Notes: generated by a model not told the origin, from the letters alone. A DNA stretch of 37,596 bases from an uncultured Paracoccaceae bacterium (GCA_913060475.1 CAJXSD010000021.1:1-37596); one strand, 5' to 3'; counted from the first letter of the stretch, positions 6,522 through 15,940 are shown. Numbers and translations: made by a program.

Positions 6522-8179
6522 ACGGGCAACCCGACGACAAACCGTGCGCCCAGCGGCGGACTATCTGGTGCGGCATGGGTCGGACGAATATTTTCGGCCC
6601 AAATCACGCCATTATGCGCCTCGACGATCTGTTTTGATATCGCCAGGCCCAGTCCGGAATTATTCCCGAAATCGGACGCAGGGCGTTCTGAATAAAACCG
6701 CTTGAATATCTTTTCCAAGGCCTGTTCAGGAATGCCGGGGCCCGTATCCTCGACCACAATCAAAACACGCAAATCCCGCATACGCACCCAAATACGTACG
6801 GCGTCACCCTCTTGGCAGAAACTGATCGCATTGCCGATCAGGTTCACGAACACCTGGGCCAATCGGGCCTCAAGCCCGTTGATGGTGATTTGTTGTTCGG
6901 GCAGATCGACAATAAAATCGATCCCCTTGGATTGTGCTTGCGATCCTAGATATTCTGATAACCCCCGCACCATTGGAACCAAATCAAACTGTTCCTGTTC
7001 ATCCTTGACCAATTCACTGTCTAACCGGGACGCATTGGAAATATCGCTGACCAACCGGTCCAGACGACGTACGTCATGGTCGATCACCTCAATCAATCTG
7101 GCACGCTGTTCATCCTTTTTCGCCATTGTCAGGGTTGCAACAGCCGACCGTAAGGATGCCAGCGGATTTTTGATTTCATGTGCAACATCGGCTGCAAATT
7201 GTTCATTCGCGTCAATTCGATCATACAACGCCGCAACCATCCCCCGCAACGCCGAAGACAACCGACCAATTTCATCCGGCCGCCCTTTGAAATCGGGGAT
7301 TTTTACCCGCCCGGGGGCTGCACGTTTTTTGTTGTGATCGCGCCCTAATTCCGCCGCGGTCGCCAGTTGGTTCAATGGATTTGCAATCGTGGCCGCCAAC
7401 ACAAGGCTTAGAAAAACAGAAATGACCACGCCCATCAACAACAACTGCAAAACGCGTTCCCGCTCGGCCCGAATAAACCGATCAATATCACCAGAGGCAC
7501 TGCGCAGGACAACAACACCACGTTCCGGCTGACGCGGATCAACGGGGACCACCGCACTAAAAGCCAATGGCGAATTTTCAGTCGCATACATGTCCAGATA
7601 AGCGACACCATTTTGCTGCACACGCTGTGCAATACCGGCCAAACGTTCAGCAGGGAATTCGGCCAATGGTTCACCTGGTTGTCCAAATCGGATGATCGTT
7701 TGTACACCATTCCAAACGTAATCCAGCGCACCCGTGATGAACATGCGTTGCTGTGTGGGCTGATTATCGGTGCTCAGAACCTTGGCATCGCGCCGCGCGA
7801 TAATCTGTCGCTGACCATCCATGACCAACAGATCATAGTGATCGCGAATGGTCATCTGATGGATCGTCTGATCCAAGTTATCCTCCGCTGATAACCTGAC
7901 CGAATGCGCGATTAGCTGTGCCTCGGCCAACAAAGATGTTGAACGCTGTGACACCAAGTTTTCACGCGCAGCGTTCTGGTTCAGCACCCCAATAATCAGA
8001 ATATTCAGCGCAATCAGTTTCAGGGTAACAATTTTGCGCGTCAGCGGGGACCGACGAAACGCGAACAGCCCACCCTTGCGAAGGTTCGGGTCAGAGGGAT
8101 CCGTGACGCTTAGGCGTTTGTCCCATTCCTCACCACCGACCTGCACACCAGATTTCTTTTTGGGCCTTAGCAGGCGCAT
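6518..8179 (-). CDS. chvG: Sensor histidine kinase ChvG
   Basis: The product is 553 residues. Two membrane segments (about 49-68 and 244-266) flank a periplasmic sensor of about 175 residues. HAMP and dimerisation regions follow, with His334 in the H-box FAADVAHEIKNPLASLRSA. The ATPase domain has N, G1 (VEDTGPGIPEQ) and G2 (NSGLGLAISKQI) boxes. ChvG/ExoS homologues respond to envelope stress and acidity and phosphorylate ChvI. A basic cytoplasmic N-terminus of about 48 residues is present. It is co-transcribed with chvI (30 bases between them). Confidence 0.95.
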   Translation of the reverse strand: MRLLRPKKKSGVQVGGEEWDKRLSVTDPSDPNLRKGGLFAFRRSPLTRKIVTLKLIALNILIIGVLNQNAARENLVSQRSTSLLAEAQLIAHSVRLSAEDNLDQTIHQMTIRDHYDLLVMDGQRQIIARRDAKVLSTDNQPTQQRMFITGALDYVWNGVQTIIRFGQPGEPLAEFPAERLAGIAQRVQQNGVAYLDMYATENSPLAFSAVVPVDPRQPERGVVVLRSASGDIDRFIRAERERVLQLLLMGVVISVFLSLVLAATIANPLNQLATAAELGRDHNKKRAAPGRVKIPDFKGRPDEIGRLSSALRGMVAALYDRIDANEQFAADVAHEIKNPLASLRSAVATLTMAKKDEQRARLIEVIDHDVRRLDRLVSDISNASRLDSELVKDEQEQFDLVPMVRGLSEYLGSQAQSKGIDFIVDLPEQQITINGLEARLAQVFVNLIGNAISFCQEGDAVRIWVRMRDLRVLIVVEDTGPGIPEQALEKIFKRFYSERPASDFGNNSGLGLAISKQIVEAHNGVIWAENIRPTHAAPDSPPLGARFVVGLPV

Positions 8180-8209
8180 ATTTTTCCCCTTTGATCGGGA
8201 TCTGTGCCG

Positions 8210-8911
8210 TTATTCTTCGTTATAGCGATATCCAATGCCATACAGTGTTTCAATGGCGTTAAAGCTGTCATCGGCGGTACGCATTTTTTTGCGCAGACGT
8301 TTTATGTGGCTGTCAATGGTGCGGTCATCCACGTAAATTTGATCGTCATAGGCGACATCCATTAATTGATCGCGACTTTTGACGAAACCGGGTCGCTGGG
8401 CCAAGGCCTGTAACAGCATAAATTCGGTTACGGTCAGGGTGACGTTATTGCCCTTCCACGAAACGGAATGACGCAGGGGGTCCATTGTCAATTGGCCGCG
8501 CACCATAACCTTGGTGTCCTCTGTCTCTTCGATTTCGGCGCCATCCAATGCTTCTTGGCGGCGAAACAGGCTGCGCACACGTTCGACCAGCAACCGCTGC
8601 GAAAACGGTTTTTTGACATAGTCATCGGCCCCCATCCGCAGGCCCAAAATTTCGTCGATTTCATCATCTTTAGATGTCAGGAAAATAACGGGCATAGATG
8701 TTTTTTGCCGCAACCGCTGCAGCAGCTCCATACCGTCCATGCGCGGCATCTTGATATCCAGCACGGCCAGATCTGGCAACTTGCGGTTAAACGCATCCAG
8801 TGCGGATTGACCGTCATTATATGTTTCAACATCGTAACCCTCTGATTCCAAAAGGATCGAAACAGATGTTAAAATATTGCGATCGTCATCAACCAATGCA
8901 ATTGTTGCCAT
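8210..8911 (-). CDS. chvI: Response regulator ChvI (OmpR/PhoB class)
   Basis: The product is 233 residues. The receiver domain has the acidic pocket DDD at 8-10, phosphoacceptor Asp52 in [12 protein letters not shown], conserved Thr in FLTSK and Lys in VKKPFS. A winged-helix DNA-binding domain covers about 135-232 and ends GIGYRYNEE. It is the first gene of the operon that continues through chvG, hprK, rapZ, EIIA and ptsH, and is transcribed away from pckA. The same divergent chvI/pckA arrangement is known from rhizobia and other alphaproteobacteria. Confidence 0.96.
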   Translation of the reverse strand: MATIALVDDDRNILTSVSILLESEGYDVETYNDGQSALDAFNRKLPDLAVLDIKMPRMDGMELLQRLRQKTSMPVIFLTSKDDEIDEILGLRMGADDYVKKPFSQRLLVERVRSLFRRQEALDGAEIEETEDTKVMVRGQLTMDPLRHSVSWKGNNVTLTVTEFMLLQALAQRPGFVKSRDQLMDVAYDDQIYVDDRTIDSHIKRLRKKMRTADDSFNAIETLYGIGYRYNEE

Positions 8912-8937
8912 GCCTTACCTCACCATTCACCGGTCTA

Positions 8938-8967
8938 TATATTCCGTCGTTTGTTTAGAATATTCAA
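8938..8967 (-). promoter_or_regulatory. Predicted chvI operon promoter
   Basis: On the minus strand TTGAAT (8962-8967) and AATATA (8938-8943) are separated by 18 bases, just upstream of chvI. The 335-base chvI-pckA intergenic region holds this promoter, the repeated motif before pckA and a hairpin. No gene was seen in it. Confidence 0.4.
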
Positions 8968-9058
8968 CGACAATTCGCGAATCATTTTTAGAATTTCATG
9001 CAAAACCTGTTGTGCATTCTATGAAATGATTTTCCAATGTTTCCCATAGGTCAAAAGA

Positions 9059-9099
9059 TTGCGTTAACGTTTGCGCTAACATTCGATGATTGCGCTAAC
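9059..9099 (+). promoter_or_regulatory. Triple TTGCGYTAAC repeat upstream of pckA (operator candidate)
   Basis: Three direct copies of TTGCGYTAAC start at 9059, 9071 and 9090. The middle copy extends to GTTTGCGCTAAC, an almost perfect palindrome centred on GCGC (9069-9080), the symmetry typical of LacI-family operators. The third copy could overlap a -35 box (TTGCGC, then TACCTA 16 bases later). In alphaproteobacteria pckA is controlled by a LacI-type regulator (PckR/CceR); assignment of these repeats to it is an inference. Confidence 0.5.
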
Positions 9100-9131
9100 T
9101 GCGGTAAATTGTACCTATTCTTTGTGCACAC

Positions 9132-9152
9132 CAAGATGTTATGCACATCTTG
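9132..9152 (+). promoter_or_regulatory. Hairpin in the pckA 5' leader
   Basis: CAAGATGT and ACATCTTG form an uninterrupted eight-base-pair stem with a TATGC loop. It lies about 95 bases upstream of the pckA ATG and downstream of the predicted promoter. No T-tract follows, so it is more likely an mRNA stability or regulatory element, or a palindromic DNA site, than a terminator. Confidence 0.4.
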
Positions 9153-9246
9153 AATACTGAATGATCAGGCATTCCACGGCTGTTGGCGCCCACCGATGGG
9201 TCGTGAAATATTTCCGCCGCAAGGACGCGGCTACAGGAGTTAGACA

Positions 9247-10845
9247 ATGACATTAGGACGGGTGAACCCGCAATTCCGGCTAGAAGATCAAGGCATCAAT
9301 GGTCTGGGAAATGTCTATTATAACTTTATTGAGCCCGCCTTGATTGAGGCGGCTTTGAAACGAAACGAAGGGACATTGGGCCAAGGCGGTACATTCTTGG
9401 TCGAAACCGGCAAATTTACGGGCCGGTCCCCCAAAGACAAACACATCGTTAAAACCGCGTCGGTTGCTGACAAAATCTGGTGGGAAAACAATGCCGCCAT
9501 GTCACCCGAGGGTTTTGACGCGCTGTATACAGATATGGTCGCCCATATGCAGGGCAAAGATTATTTCGTGCAAGATTTGGTTGGCGGTGCAGATCCCGAA
9601 CAATCCATCAATGTGCGTATGATCACAGAACTGGCTTGGCACAGCCTGTTCATCCGCCACCTGCTGCGCCGCCCAGATCGCAACCAGATCGATACGTTTT
9701 TGGCAGATTTCACAGTCATCAACTGCCCGACATTCCAGGCGAACCCAGAAAAACACAACTGCCGCAGTGAAACCGTGATCGCGATGAACTTTGATCGCAA
9801 AATGATCTTGATCGGCGGTACGGAATATGCGGGCGAAAACAAAAAATCTGTCTTTACCTTGCTGAATTACCTCTTGCCCGAAAAAGGCATCATGCCCATG
9901 CATTGTTCTGCAAATCATGCGGTAGGTAACCCTGTTGATACGGCCGTATTCTTTGGCCTGTCGGGCACAGGTAAAACAACATTGTCCGCAGACCCTGCAC
10001 GGGTCCTGATTGGCGACGACGAACATGGGTGGTCCGATCGCGGCACATTCAATTTCGAAGGTGGCTGCTATGCCAAGACCATCAACCTGAATGCCGAGGC
10101 CGAGCCCGAAATTTATGCAACCACGCAGAAATTCGGCACCGTCATTGAAAATATGGTGTTCGACCCCGAAACATTGGATTTGGATTTCAACGACGACAGC
10201 CTGACCGCAAACATGCGCTGCGCCTATCCGCTGGAATACATTTCCAACGCGTCTGACACGGCCCTAGGCGGGCACCCCAAAAACATCATTATGCTGACAT
10301 GTGATGCCTTTGGCGTTTTGCCACCCATTTCACGTTTGACACCGGCGCAGGCGATGTACCATTTTCTGTCAGGGTTCACATCGAAAGTGGCCGGCACAGA
10401 ACGTGGTGTGACCGAACCAGAACCCACATTTTCAACCTGCTTCGGCGCGCCGTTTATGCCACGCCGCCCCGAAGAATACGGCAATCTGCTGCGCGACAAG
10501 ATCGCAAAACACGGCGCAACCTGCTGGTTGGTCAACACTGGCTGGACCGGTGGCGCCTATGGCACGGGGTCACGCATGCCGATCAAGGCCACCCGCGCCC
10601 TGTTAACCGCGGCCCTGGACGGCAGCTTGGCCGAGGCCAAATTCCGCAAAGATCCGAACTTTGGGTTTGATGTCCCGATTGCAGTGGATGGTGTTGATGG
10701 CACATTGCTGGATCCACGCAGCACATGGGCAGATGCCGATGCCTATGACGCGCAGGCACAAAAACTGGTTCAGATGTTTGCAGATAACTTTGAACAATAC
10801 ATCCCCTATATCGACGAGGATGTAAAAGCGGCCGCCATCAGCTAG
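9247..10845 (+). CDS. pckA: Phosphoenolpyruvate carboxykinase (ATP)
   Basis: The product is 532 residues, full length for the ATP-dependent family. It converts oxaloacetate plus ATP to phosphoenolpyruvate, the entry step of gluconeogenesis. [14 protein letters not shown] is the substrate-binding block, [15 protein letters not shown] is the kinase-1a P-loop, and [10 protein letters not shown] is the metal-binding kinase-2 motif. ACAGGAGTTAGACA precedes the ATG. It is divergent from chvI. Acetyl-CoA made by the downstream taurine pathway would need this route only together with an anaplerotic pathway not seen here. Confidence 0.97.
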   Translation: MTLGRVNPQFRLEDQGINGLGNVYYNFIEPALIEAALKRNEGTLGQGGTFLVETGKFTGRSPKDKHIVKTASVADKIWWENNAAMSPEGFDALYTDMVAHMQGKDYFVQDLVGGADPEQSINVRMITELAWHSLFIRHLLRRPDRNQIDTFLADFTVINCPTFQANPEKHNCRSETVIAMNFDRKMILIGGTEYAGENKKSVFTLLNYLLPEKGIMPMHCSANHAVGNPVDTAVFFGLSGTGKTTLSADPARVLIGDDEHGWSDRGTFNFEGGCYAKTINLNAEAEPEIYATTQKFGTVIENMVFDPETLDLDFNDDSLTANMRCAYPLEYISNASDTALGGHPKNIIMLTCDAFGVLPPISRLTPAQAMYHFLSGFTSKVAGTERGVTEPEPTFSTCFGAPFMPRRPEEYGNLLRDKIAKHGATCWLVNTGWTGGAYGTGSRMPIKATRALLTAALDGSLAEAKFRKDPNFGFDVPIAVDGVDGTLLDPRSTWADADAYDAQAQKLVQMFADNFEQYIPYIDEDVKAAAIS

Positions 10846-10865
10846 GCAGGACAATTAAGTAACAA

Positions 10866-10895
10866 AACCCCGTCCTATTTTGGGCGGGTTTTTTT
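10866..10895 (+). terminator. Terminator after pckA
   Basis: AACCC-GTCC pairs with GGGC-GGGTT (one bulged C, TATTTT loop), followed by seven or more T. It starts about 20 bases after the pckA stop. Confidence 0.8.
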
Positions 10896-10917
10896 ATGTT
10901 TTGCGCAAACCGCCATC

Positions 10918-10946
10918 AAAAAACGGCCCCCAAGGGGCCGTTTTTT
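10918..10946. terminator. Bidirectional terminator between pckA and tauC
   Basis: A perfect 13-base-pair palindrome (AAAAAACGGCCCC, loop CAA, GGGGCCGTTTTTT) gives a GC-rich stem with T-tracts on both strands. It can end the tauABC message from the right and back up the pckA terminator from the left. Confidence 0.88.
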
Positions 10947-10970
10947 CGTTCTGATGTTATACGGCTTGGC

Positions 10971-12305
10971 TTATCCGCGGCCTTTCCATGGAACCATGAC
11001 GCGTTCTGCCCAACGGACCAACAGGTCGATTGCCAACCCGACAATCCCGATCACAACAATCCCAAGAATGACGATGTCCGTCTGCTGGAATTTGGCAGCA
11101 ACCATAATCATCATCCCGACACCTTTTTCCGCGGCGACCAATTCGGCCGCAACCACAGTGCCCCAACAAACACCCATCGCAACCCGCGCACCGGTAAAGA
11201 TTTCGGGCAGACTGTTTGGTATGATCACGTGACGCATGACCTGCCATTTGCTGGCCCCCAGTGAATAGGCCGCATGCACCTTGGAAATACGCACCCCTGA
11301 CACACCCGAACGTGCCGCGATTGCCATGATCCATAAAGCCGCCAGGAACAGCAGGATGATCTTGCCAACCTCGCCGATGCCGGCCCAGATGATCACAAGC
11401 GGGATCAATGCCAACGGCGGAACAGGGCGCATAAATTCAACGATTGGGTCGAACCATCCGCGGAACCAGTCGGACAACCCCATTGCATATCCCAACGGAA
11501 TACCCACGGCGGCCCCGATGATAAAGCCCACGACCACGCGGAACAGAGAATAGGCCAAGTGTTCTGCCAATGTGATATTTTTGAACCCTTCGGATCCAAT
11601 TTCAATCAGGCGGCTAACAACATCCTCGGGCGCGGGTAACCAGATTTTCTCCATCTGAACGCCTTTGTTCGGCTCGATGTTCAGGGTACCTTTGGATGTC
11701 ACGGCAACGCGCAGGTTGTCCAGCTCGACTTCGCCACCCGCGCTTACGGGTTGCCCTTCGATCGCGACAATCCGTGCGCCTGCCTTTCGATTGAATTCAT
11801 CGTTTTTATCCCAGGCCAACAGTTTGTTGCGATAGGACTGAATCGCAATTGCATCATTCTTGGCGGAACCGGTGCCTTCTTCTATCTCTACCGCAGGTGC
11901 TGCGGTTCCGGCGGGGAACACAACCACCTTGGCCTGCGCAGAGGTCGTCGCACCGTCAGGCAATTCGATATCATAGCTAAAGGTGACCTCGCCCTGAAAC
12001 GCGCCGGGCATGTGGACAAATCCGGGCACCAATTTCGACCCCGTAAAGGCCCCCCAGACCAAGAAAATGAACACCACCGATATAACCGAAGCGGCCATGT
12101 TCGATGTCACCGCGCTGGCGTCACCAAAGGTCACGGTTTTTAAGGATCCAAAATCTGATTTCGGGGTCAAAAACCGTTTGACCATGCGCCAAATCACAGT
12201 CGTTGCCATGATCAAGGCAACATAGCCCACCAAATATGGCAGGATTTGCAGCATCGTTTGCAGAACTGTGATCAGTTCGTCGAACAGTTGAACAATCACG
12301 CTCAT
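10971..12305 (-). CDS. tauC: Taurine ABC transporter permease with inserted periplasmic domain
   Basis: The product is 444 residues, against about 260-280 for typical TauC/SsuC. The core is clear: LPAPEDVVSRL at 223-233, several membrane spans from about 248, and the EAA loop (AYSLGASKWQVMRHVIIPNS) that docks the ATPase. The extra length is an additional N-terminal membrane segment (about 20-40) and a soluble, beta-rich stretch of about 130 residues (about 90-220). That stretch lies between the segment at 71-88 and the LPxPxxV motif, so it should face the periplasm. It overlaps the tauB stop by four bases. Taurine specificity is inferred from tpa-xsc-pta next door. Confidence 0.9.
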   Translation of the reverse strand: MSVIVQLFDELITVLQTMLQILPYLVGYVALIMATTVIWRMVKRFLTPKSDFGSLKTVTFGDASAVTSNMAASVISVVFIFLVWGAFTGSKLVPGFVHMPGAFQGEVTFSYDIELPDGATTSAQAKVVVFPAGTAAPAVEIEEGTGSAKNDAIAIQSYRNKLLAWDKNDEFNRKAGARIVAIEGQPVSAGGEVELDNLRVAVTSKGTLNIEPNKGVQMEKIWLPAPEDVVSRLIEIGSEGFKNITLAEHLAYSLFRVVVGFIIGAAVGIPLGYAMGLSDWFRGWFDPIVEFMRPVPPLALIPLVIIWAGIGEVGKIILLFLAALWIMAIAARSGVSGVRISKVHAAYSLGASKWQVMRHVIIPNSLPEIFTGARVAMGVCWGTVVAAELVAAEKGVGMMIMVAAKFQQTDIVILGIVVIGIVGLAIDLLVRWAERVMVPWKGRG

Positions 12306-13108
12306 GCTTGCTCCTCCTGACGGCCCATAATTTCTTCTTCCATATCCCAGATCATCGACAAGATTTCTTCGCGTGTTTTGGCGTAATCAGGGTGTTTTTT
12401 AACCTCGCGCAGATCTGCGTTTACACCCAAATCCGCGAATGGCAGACGATATTCACGATGGATCCGACCTGGCCGCGGCGCCATGACCAACAACCGTTCC
12501 CCCAACAACAGTGCCTCTTCGACCGAGTGGGTGATCAGAATGATCGTTTTGCCGGTTTCTTTCCATAGCTTCAAAACCAGAGACTGCATTTTTTCGCGGG
12601 TCAAGGCATCCAATGCGCCCAGCGGTTCGTCCATTAAAATCACGTCAGGATCATTTGCCAAACAACGGGCCAACGCCACACGCTGCTGCATCCCGCCGGA
12701 CAATTCGTAAACGGCTTTCTCTTTGAAATCACGCAGACCAACGACATCTAACAGATGGTCCACTGTTTCGTTCATTTCGGCTTTGGGCATGCCCTTCATA
12801 CGGGGGCCAAATCCGACATTTTCGCGCACGTTCATCCATTCGAACAACGCGCCCTGTTGGAATACCATGCCACGTTCCGCATCTGGTCCCTTGACCACAT
12901 GGTCGTTTAGCATAATCTGACCTTCGGTCGGGGCCAAGAAACCTGCAACGATGTTTAAAAGCGTCGTTTTCCCACAGCCCGATGGCCCCAGCACAGACAT
13001 TAGGTCGCCTTTCTTTAGGTCAAGCGATACGTTTTTTAACGCCTGTACAGATGACCCGTTCGGCAGGTCAAACCGCATAGAGATATTTTGAATGGACAGT
13101 CCCGACAT
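12302..13108 (-). CDS. tauB: Taurine ABC transporter ATP-binding protein
   Basis: The product is 268 residues. Walker A GPSGCGKT is at 41-48, the ABC signature LSGGMQQR at 136-143, Walker B VILMDEP at 156-162 and the H-loop His194. This is the nitrate/sulfonate/taurine ABC ATPase subfamily. The C-terminus extends past the core, with a charged end containing the last Asp/Glu-rich helix. It is translationally coupled to tauC (ATGA overlap) and follows tauA by 75 bases. Confidence 0.94.
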   Translation of the reverse strand: MSGLSIQNISMRFDLPNGSSVQALKNVSLDLKKGDLMSVLGPSGCGKTTLLNIVAGFLAPTEGQIMLNDHVVKGPDAERGMVFQQGALFEWMNVRENVGFGPRMKGMPKAEMNETVDHLLDVVGLRDFKEKAVYELSGGMQQRVALARCLANDPDVILMDEPLGALDALTREKMQSLVLKLWKETGKTIILITHSVEEALLLGERLLVMAPRPGRIHREYRLPFADLGVNADLREVKKHPDYAKTREEILSMIWDMEEEIMGRQEEQA

Positions 13109-13183
13109 GGCTGCCTTTCTTTCGCTAAATTATAAGTGAAAAGGAAATGTGGACCGCATCACCCGCGGTCCACAGTGGCACGA

Positions 13184-14188
13184 TTACATGCCTTTGGCTG
13201 CTGACAGTGGGCCAGTGTTTACATTACCCGCATAGCTGTCCAAAGCGCTATCGATGCTGCCTGCATTCACAAACACATCTGCAACGCCTTTCATAAAGTT
13301 CTGGGCACCACCGCCCAGCCATTTCGCACCCATCTGTTCGTCAACGGATGGGAATACGAATGTGGCCATTGTTTCGGCTGTGGATGCTTCGTCCATACCC
13401 GCATCTTTGGCGATCACTGGGATCATTGCCGCAGCTTGGTCGCCACCTGCGTTCCACATTGCGTTCGCATCTGCGGTCACTTTCAGGAATTTCGCAACCA
13501 GATCCGCGTTTTCAGCAACAACATTTGCAGGTGCGGATGTCACGTCGAATACCAGAATGCCCAGCTCTTCTTTTTCGGCGCCTGTCAACAGGACGTTGCC
13601 GTGTTCTTTCATACGGCGCAACGCACCGCCCCAGCCACAGGCCATATCAACAGACCCCTGCGCCAGCGCTGCCGCGCCTTCGGCGGGAGCCATGTCAACA
13701 ACCTCTAGGCTGTCCAGAGCAACACCGAAATGGTCCATCTGTTTTAGGAAACCATAGTGGGCAGCGGTCCCCAATGGTACGGCCACTTTCTTGCCGGCCA
13801 GTTCGCCTGCGCTGTCTTTGTCGATTTCCAGCGCTGATGACACCACACAGTTGTCGTTGTCTGAATAGGACACAGCAACGTCAATGATTTGCAAATCTTG
13901 GCCAGCGCTTGCAGCCACAACGAATGGAGGAACCCCTTGGCTGACGGAAATGTGCACGTCGCCAGATGCCATCGCCGCGCTCATCGCGGTACCAGTGTCA
14001 AAGCTGACCCAGTTGATTTTGACACCCATCTCTTCTTCGTATGTGCCCATTTGTTTTGCATACTCGAACGGCATTGGCCATTCTAGAAAGTATGCAACCG
14101 TAATTTCATCCATCGCAGAGGCAGCGCCCGCTGACATCATCAGTGCAGCTGCGGCTGTGGTGGACAGAATTTTTTTCGTAAATTTCAT
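13184..14188 (-). CDS. tauA: Taurine-binding periplasmic protein
   Basis: The product is 334 residues. A Sec signal peptide (MKFTKKILSTTAAAALMMSA) has a likely cleavage site after ASA at residue 25. The mature part begins MDEITVAYFLEWPMPFEYAK and has the periplasmic-binding type II fold of the TauA/SsuA family. It is the first gene of tauABC, divergent from tpa. Taurine as ligand is inferred from the linked catabolic genes. Confidence 0.92.
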   Translation of the reverse strand: MKFTKKILSTTAAAALMMSAGAASAMDEITVAYFLEWPMPFEYAKQMGTYEEEMGVKINWVSFDTGTAMSAAMASGDVHISVSQGVPPFVVAASAGQDLQIIDVAVSYSDNDNCVVSSALEIDKDSAGELAGKKVAVPLGTAAHYGFLKQMDHFGVALDSLEVVDMAPAEGAAALAQGSVDMACGWGGALRRMKEHGNVLLTGAEKEELGILVFDVTSAPANVVAENADLVAKFLKVTADANAMWNAGGDQAAAMIPVIAKDAGMDEASTAETMATFVFPSVDEQMGAKWLGGGAQNFMKGVADVFVNAGSIDSALDSYAGNVNTGPLSAAKGM

Positions 14189-14554
14189 TTATACGCTCCC
14201 ATGGTTTGCCCTCTGATCGGGGCCCGTGCCTGTTACGGCCAGATTATTGGCGGCTGCGTGTCAGCCTGCCCAATCCGACCCCATATCGCGATTCCGATCA
14301 ATGTTTTTTTCTGAAAAAAATTTGTTTGGGTGATTGTTTGCCTAAAACTTAATCAGCCATTAAAATCGTATTTGCAATGAAAATCAGAATTTTAGGCCCG
14401 AACCGCGACCATTTTTTACGATTTTTCCCCGCTTTCTGGATATATTTCATTTATCAAACTGGCCCTATAAAAAGTCGCAAAATCGCCAAACAAAGGTATA
14501 TAGATTCATCCTGCGCTGGCGAAGGCAAGCGATTGGTATAAAGGACCCTGAAAA
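14189..14554. promoter_or_regulatory. tauA-tpa divergent regulatory region
   Basis: This 366-base non-coding region separates tauA (minus) from tpa (plus). It is AT-rich around 14300-14500. The clearest structure is the pair of CTGG direct repeats at 14436-14468, annotated separately. A single CTGGCCGTAA copy lies on the minus strand at 14233-14242, close to tauA and without a partner at the same spacing. No small gene was seen. Confidence 0.5.
14436..14468 (+). promoter_or_regulatory. Candidate TauR site upstream of tpa (two direct repeats)
   Basis: CTGGATATAT (14436-14445) and CTGGCCCTAT (14459-14468) start 23 bases apart. The same spacing and the same second repeat are found upstream of xsc. 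They resemble the CTGGACYTAA direct repeats I recall for TauR upstream of tpa in Rhodobacter capsulatus. A possible -10 box TATATA follows at 14497-14502. Confidence 0.65.
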
Positions 14555-15940
14555 ATGAACACAATGCTTCGCGAAAACGACTTATCACATGTGGTCGACG
14601 CTGACCGCGCAAATGTTTGGCATCATTTGATGCAACACAAAGCTTTCGAAACAGGTGAGCCCAGAATCATCGTCGAAGGCAAAGGCATGCGTGTATGGGA
14701 CCAACATGGCAAGGAACACATCGACGCCGTATCCGGTGGTGTCTGGACCGTAAACGTTGGCTATGGCCGCGAAAGCATCGCCAACGCTGTGCGGGATCAG
14801 TTGATCAAACTGAATTACTTTGCCGGGTCGGCAGGATCCATTCCCGGTGCCCTGTTTGCCGAAAAACTGATTTCAAAAATGCCAGGCCTAAGCCGCGTTT
14901 ATTATTGTAACTCGGGCTCTGAAGCGAATGAAAAGGCGTTCAAAATGGTACGCCAAATCGCACAGAAACGCTATGGCGGCAAAAAACACAAAGTGTTGTA
15001 CCGCGAACGCGATTACCACGGCACCACGATCAGCTGTTTGTCCGCAGGCGGCCAAGATGAACGCAACGCGCATTATGGCCCCTATACACCCGGTTTCGTG
15101 CGTGTCCCCCACTGCCTAGAATATCGCGCCCAATGGAATCTGTCCGGCGAGGAATACGGAATCGCCGCAGCAAATGCGATCGAAGAGGTGATCCTGGCAG
15201 AGGGTCCCGATACAGTCGGCGCACTGTGCCTTGAACCTGTAACCGCCGGTGGTGGCGTGATCACACCGCCCCCAGGATATTGGGAACGTGTTCAGGAAAT
15301 TTGTAAAAAATACGATATCCTGTTGCACATCGACGAAGTTGTCTGCGGCGTTGGCCGGACCGGCACTTGGTTTGGGTATCAGCATTACGGCATCAAACCC
15401 GATATGGTCACAATGGCCAAGGGTGTGGCATCTGGCTATGCCGCGATTGCATGTTTGGTCACCACCGAAGAGGTGTTTGACATGTTCAAAGATGACGCCA
15501 GCGATCCCCTGAACTATTTCCGCGACATTTCAACATTTGGTGGCTGTACAGCCGGTCCTGCGGCGGCGATCGAAAACATGCGTATTATCGAGGATGAAAA
15601 CCTGTTGGATAATACGGTCGCCATGGGCGAACGCATGATGAACAACCTAAATGCATTGGCAGACAAACACGCCGTCATCGGCCAAGTTCGTGGCAAAGGG
15701 TTGTTCTGTGGTGCTGAATTGGTCGCCGATCGTGCGACCAAGGAACCAGCCGCCGAAAAAATGGTCCAGGCCGTTGTCGCAGACTGCATGGCCCAAGGCG
15801 TGGTCATCGGGGCAACAAACCGGTCAATCCCGGGCATGAACAACACATTGTGTTTCAGCCCTGCCTTGATCGCGACCGCAGATGACATCGACCAGATTAC
15901 TGACGCAGTTGATCAGGCGTTGGGTCGGGTTTTCGGTTAA
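14555..15940 (+). CDS. tpa: Taurine:pyruvate aminotransferase
   Basis: The product is 461 residues, a class III (omega) PLP aminotransferase. It transfers the amino group of taurine to pyruvate, giving sulfoacetaldehyde and alanine. The PLP-binding Lys289 is in TMAKGVASGY, Asp260 in LLHIDEVVCGVGRTG, and the cofactor phosphate region contains NSGSEANEKAFK. Taurine specificity rests on its place beside tauABC, tauR and xsc. Alanine dehydrogenase for recycling pyruvate is not in the window. Its TAA overlaps the stop of the convergent XRE gene. Confidence 0.93.
   Translation: MNTMLRENDLSHVVDADRANVWHHLMQHKAFETGEPRIIVEGKGMRVWDQHGKEHIDAVSGGVWTVNVGYGRESIANAVRDQLIKLNYFAGSAGSIPGALFAEKLISKMPGLSRVYYCNSGSEANEKAFKMVRQIAQKRYGGKKHKVLYRERDYHGTTISCLSAGGQDERNAHYGPYTPGFVRVPHCLEYRAQWNLSGEEYGIAAANAIEEVILAEGPDTVGALCLEPVTAGGGVITPPPGYWERVQEICKKYDILLHIDEVVCGVGRTGTWFGYQHYGIKPDMVTMAKGVASGYAAIACLVTTEEVFDMFKDDASDPLNYFRDISTFGGCTAGPAAAIENMRIIEDENLLDNTVAMGERMMNNLNALADKHAVIGQVRGKGLFCGAELVADRATKEPAAEKMVQAVVADCMAQGVVIGATNRSIPGMNNTLCFSPALIATADDIDQITDAVDQALGRVFG

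Noticed and set aside
10896-11264. 122-codon plus-strand frame after pckA
   Set aside because: It spans two terminators and is antisense to tauC, so it is not a plausible gene.
14233-14242. CTGGCCGTAA on the minus strand as a full TauR site for tauABC
   Set aside because: No second repeat occurs 23 bases away in either direction, so it does not meet the architecture seen at tpa and xsc.
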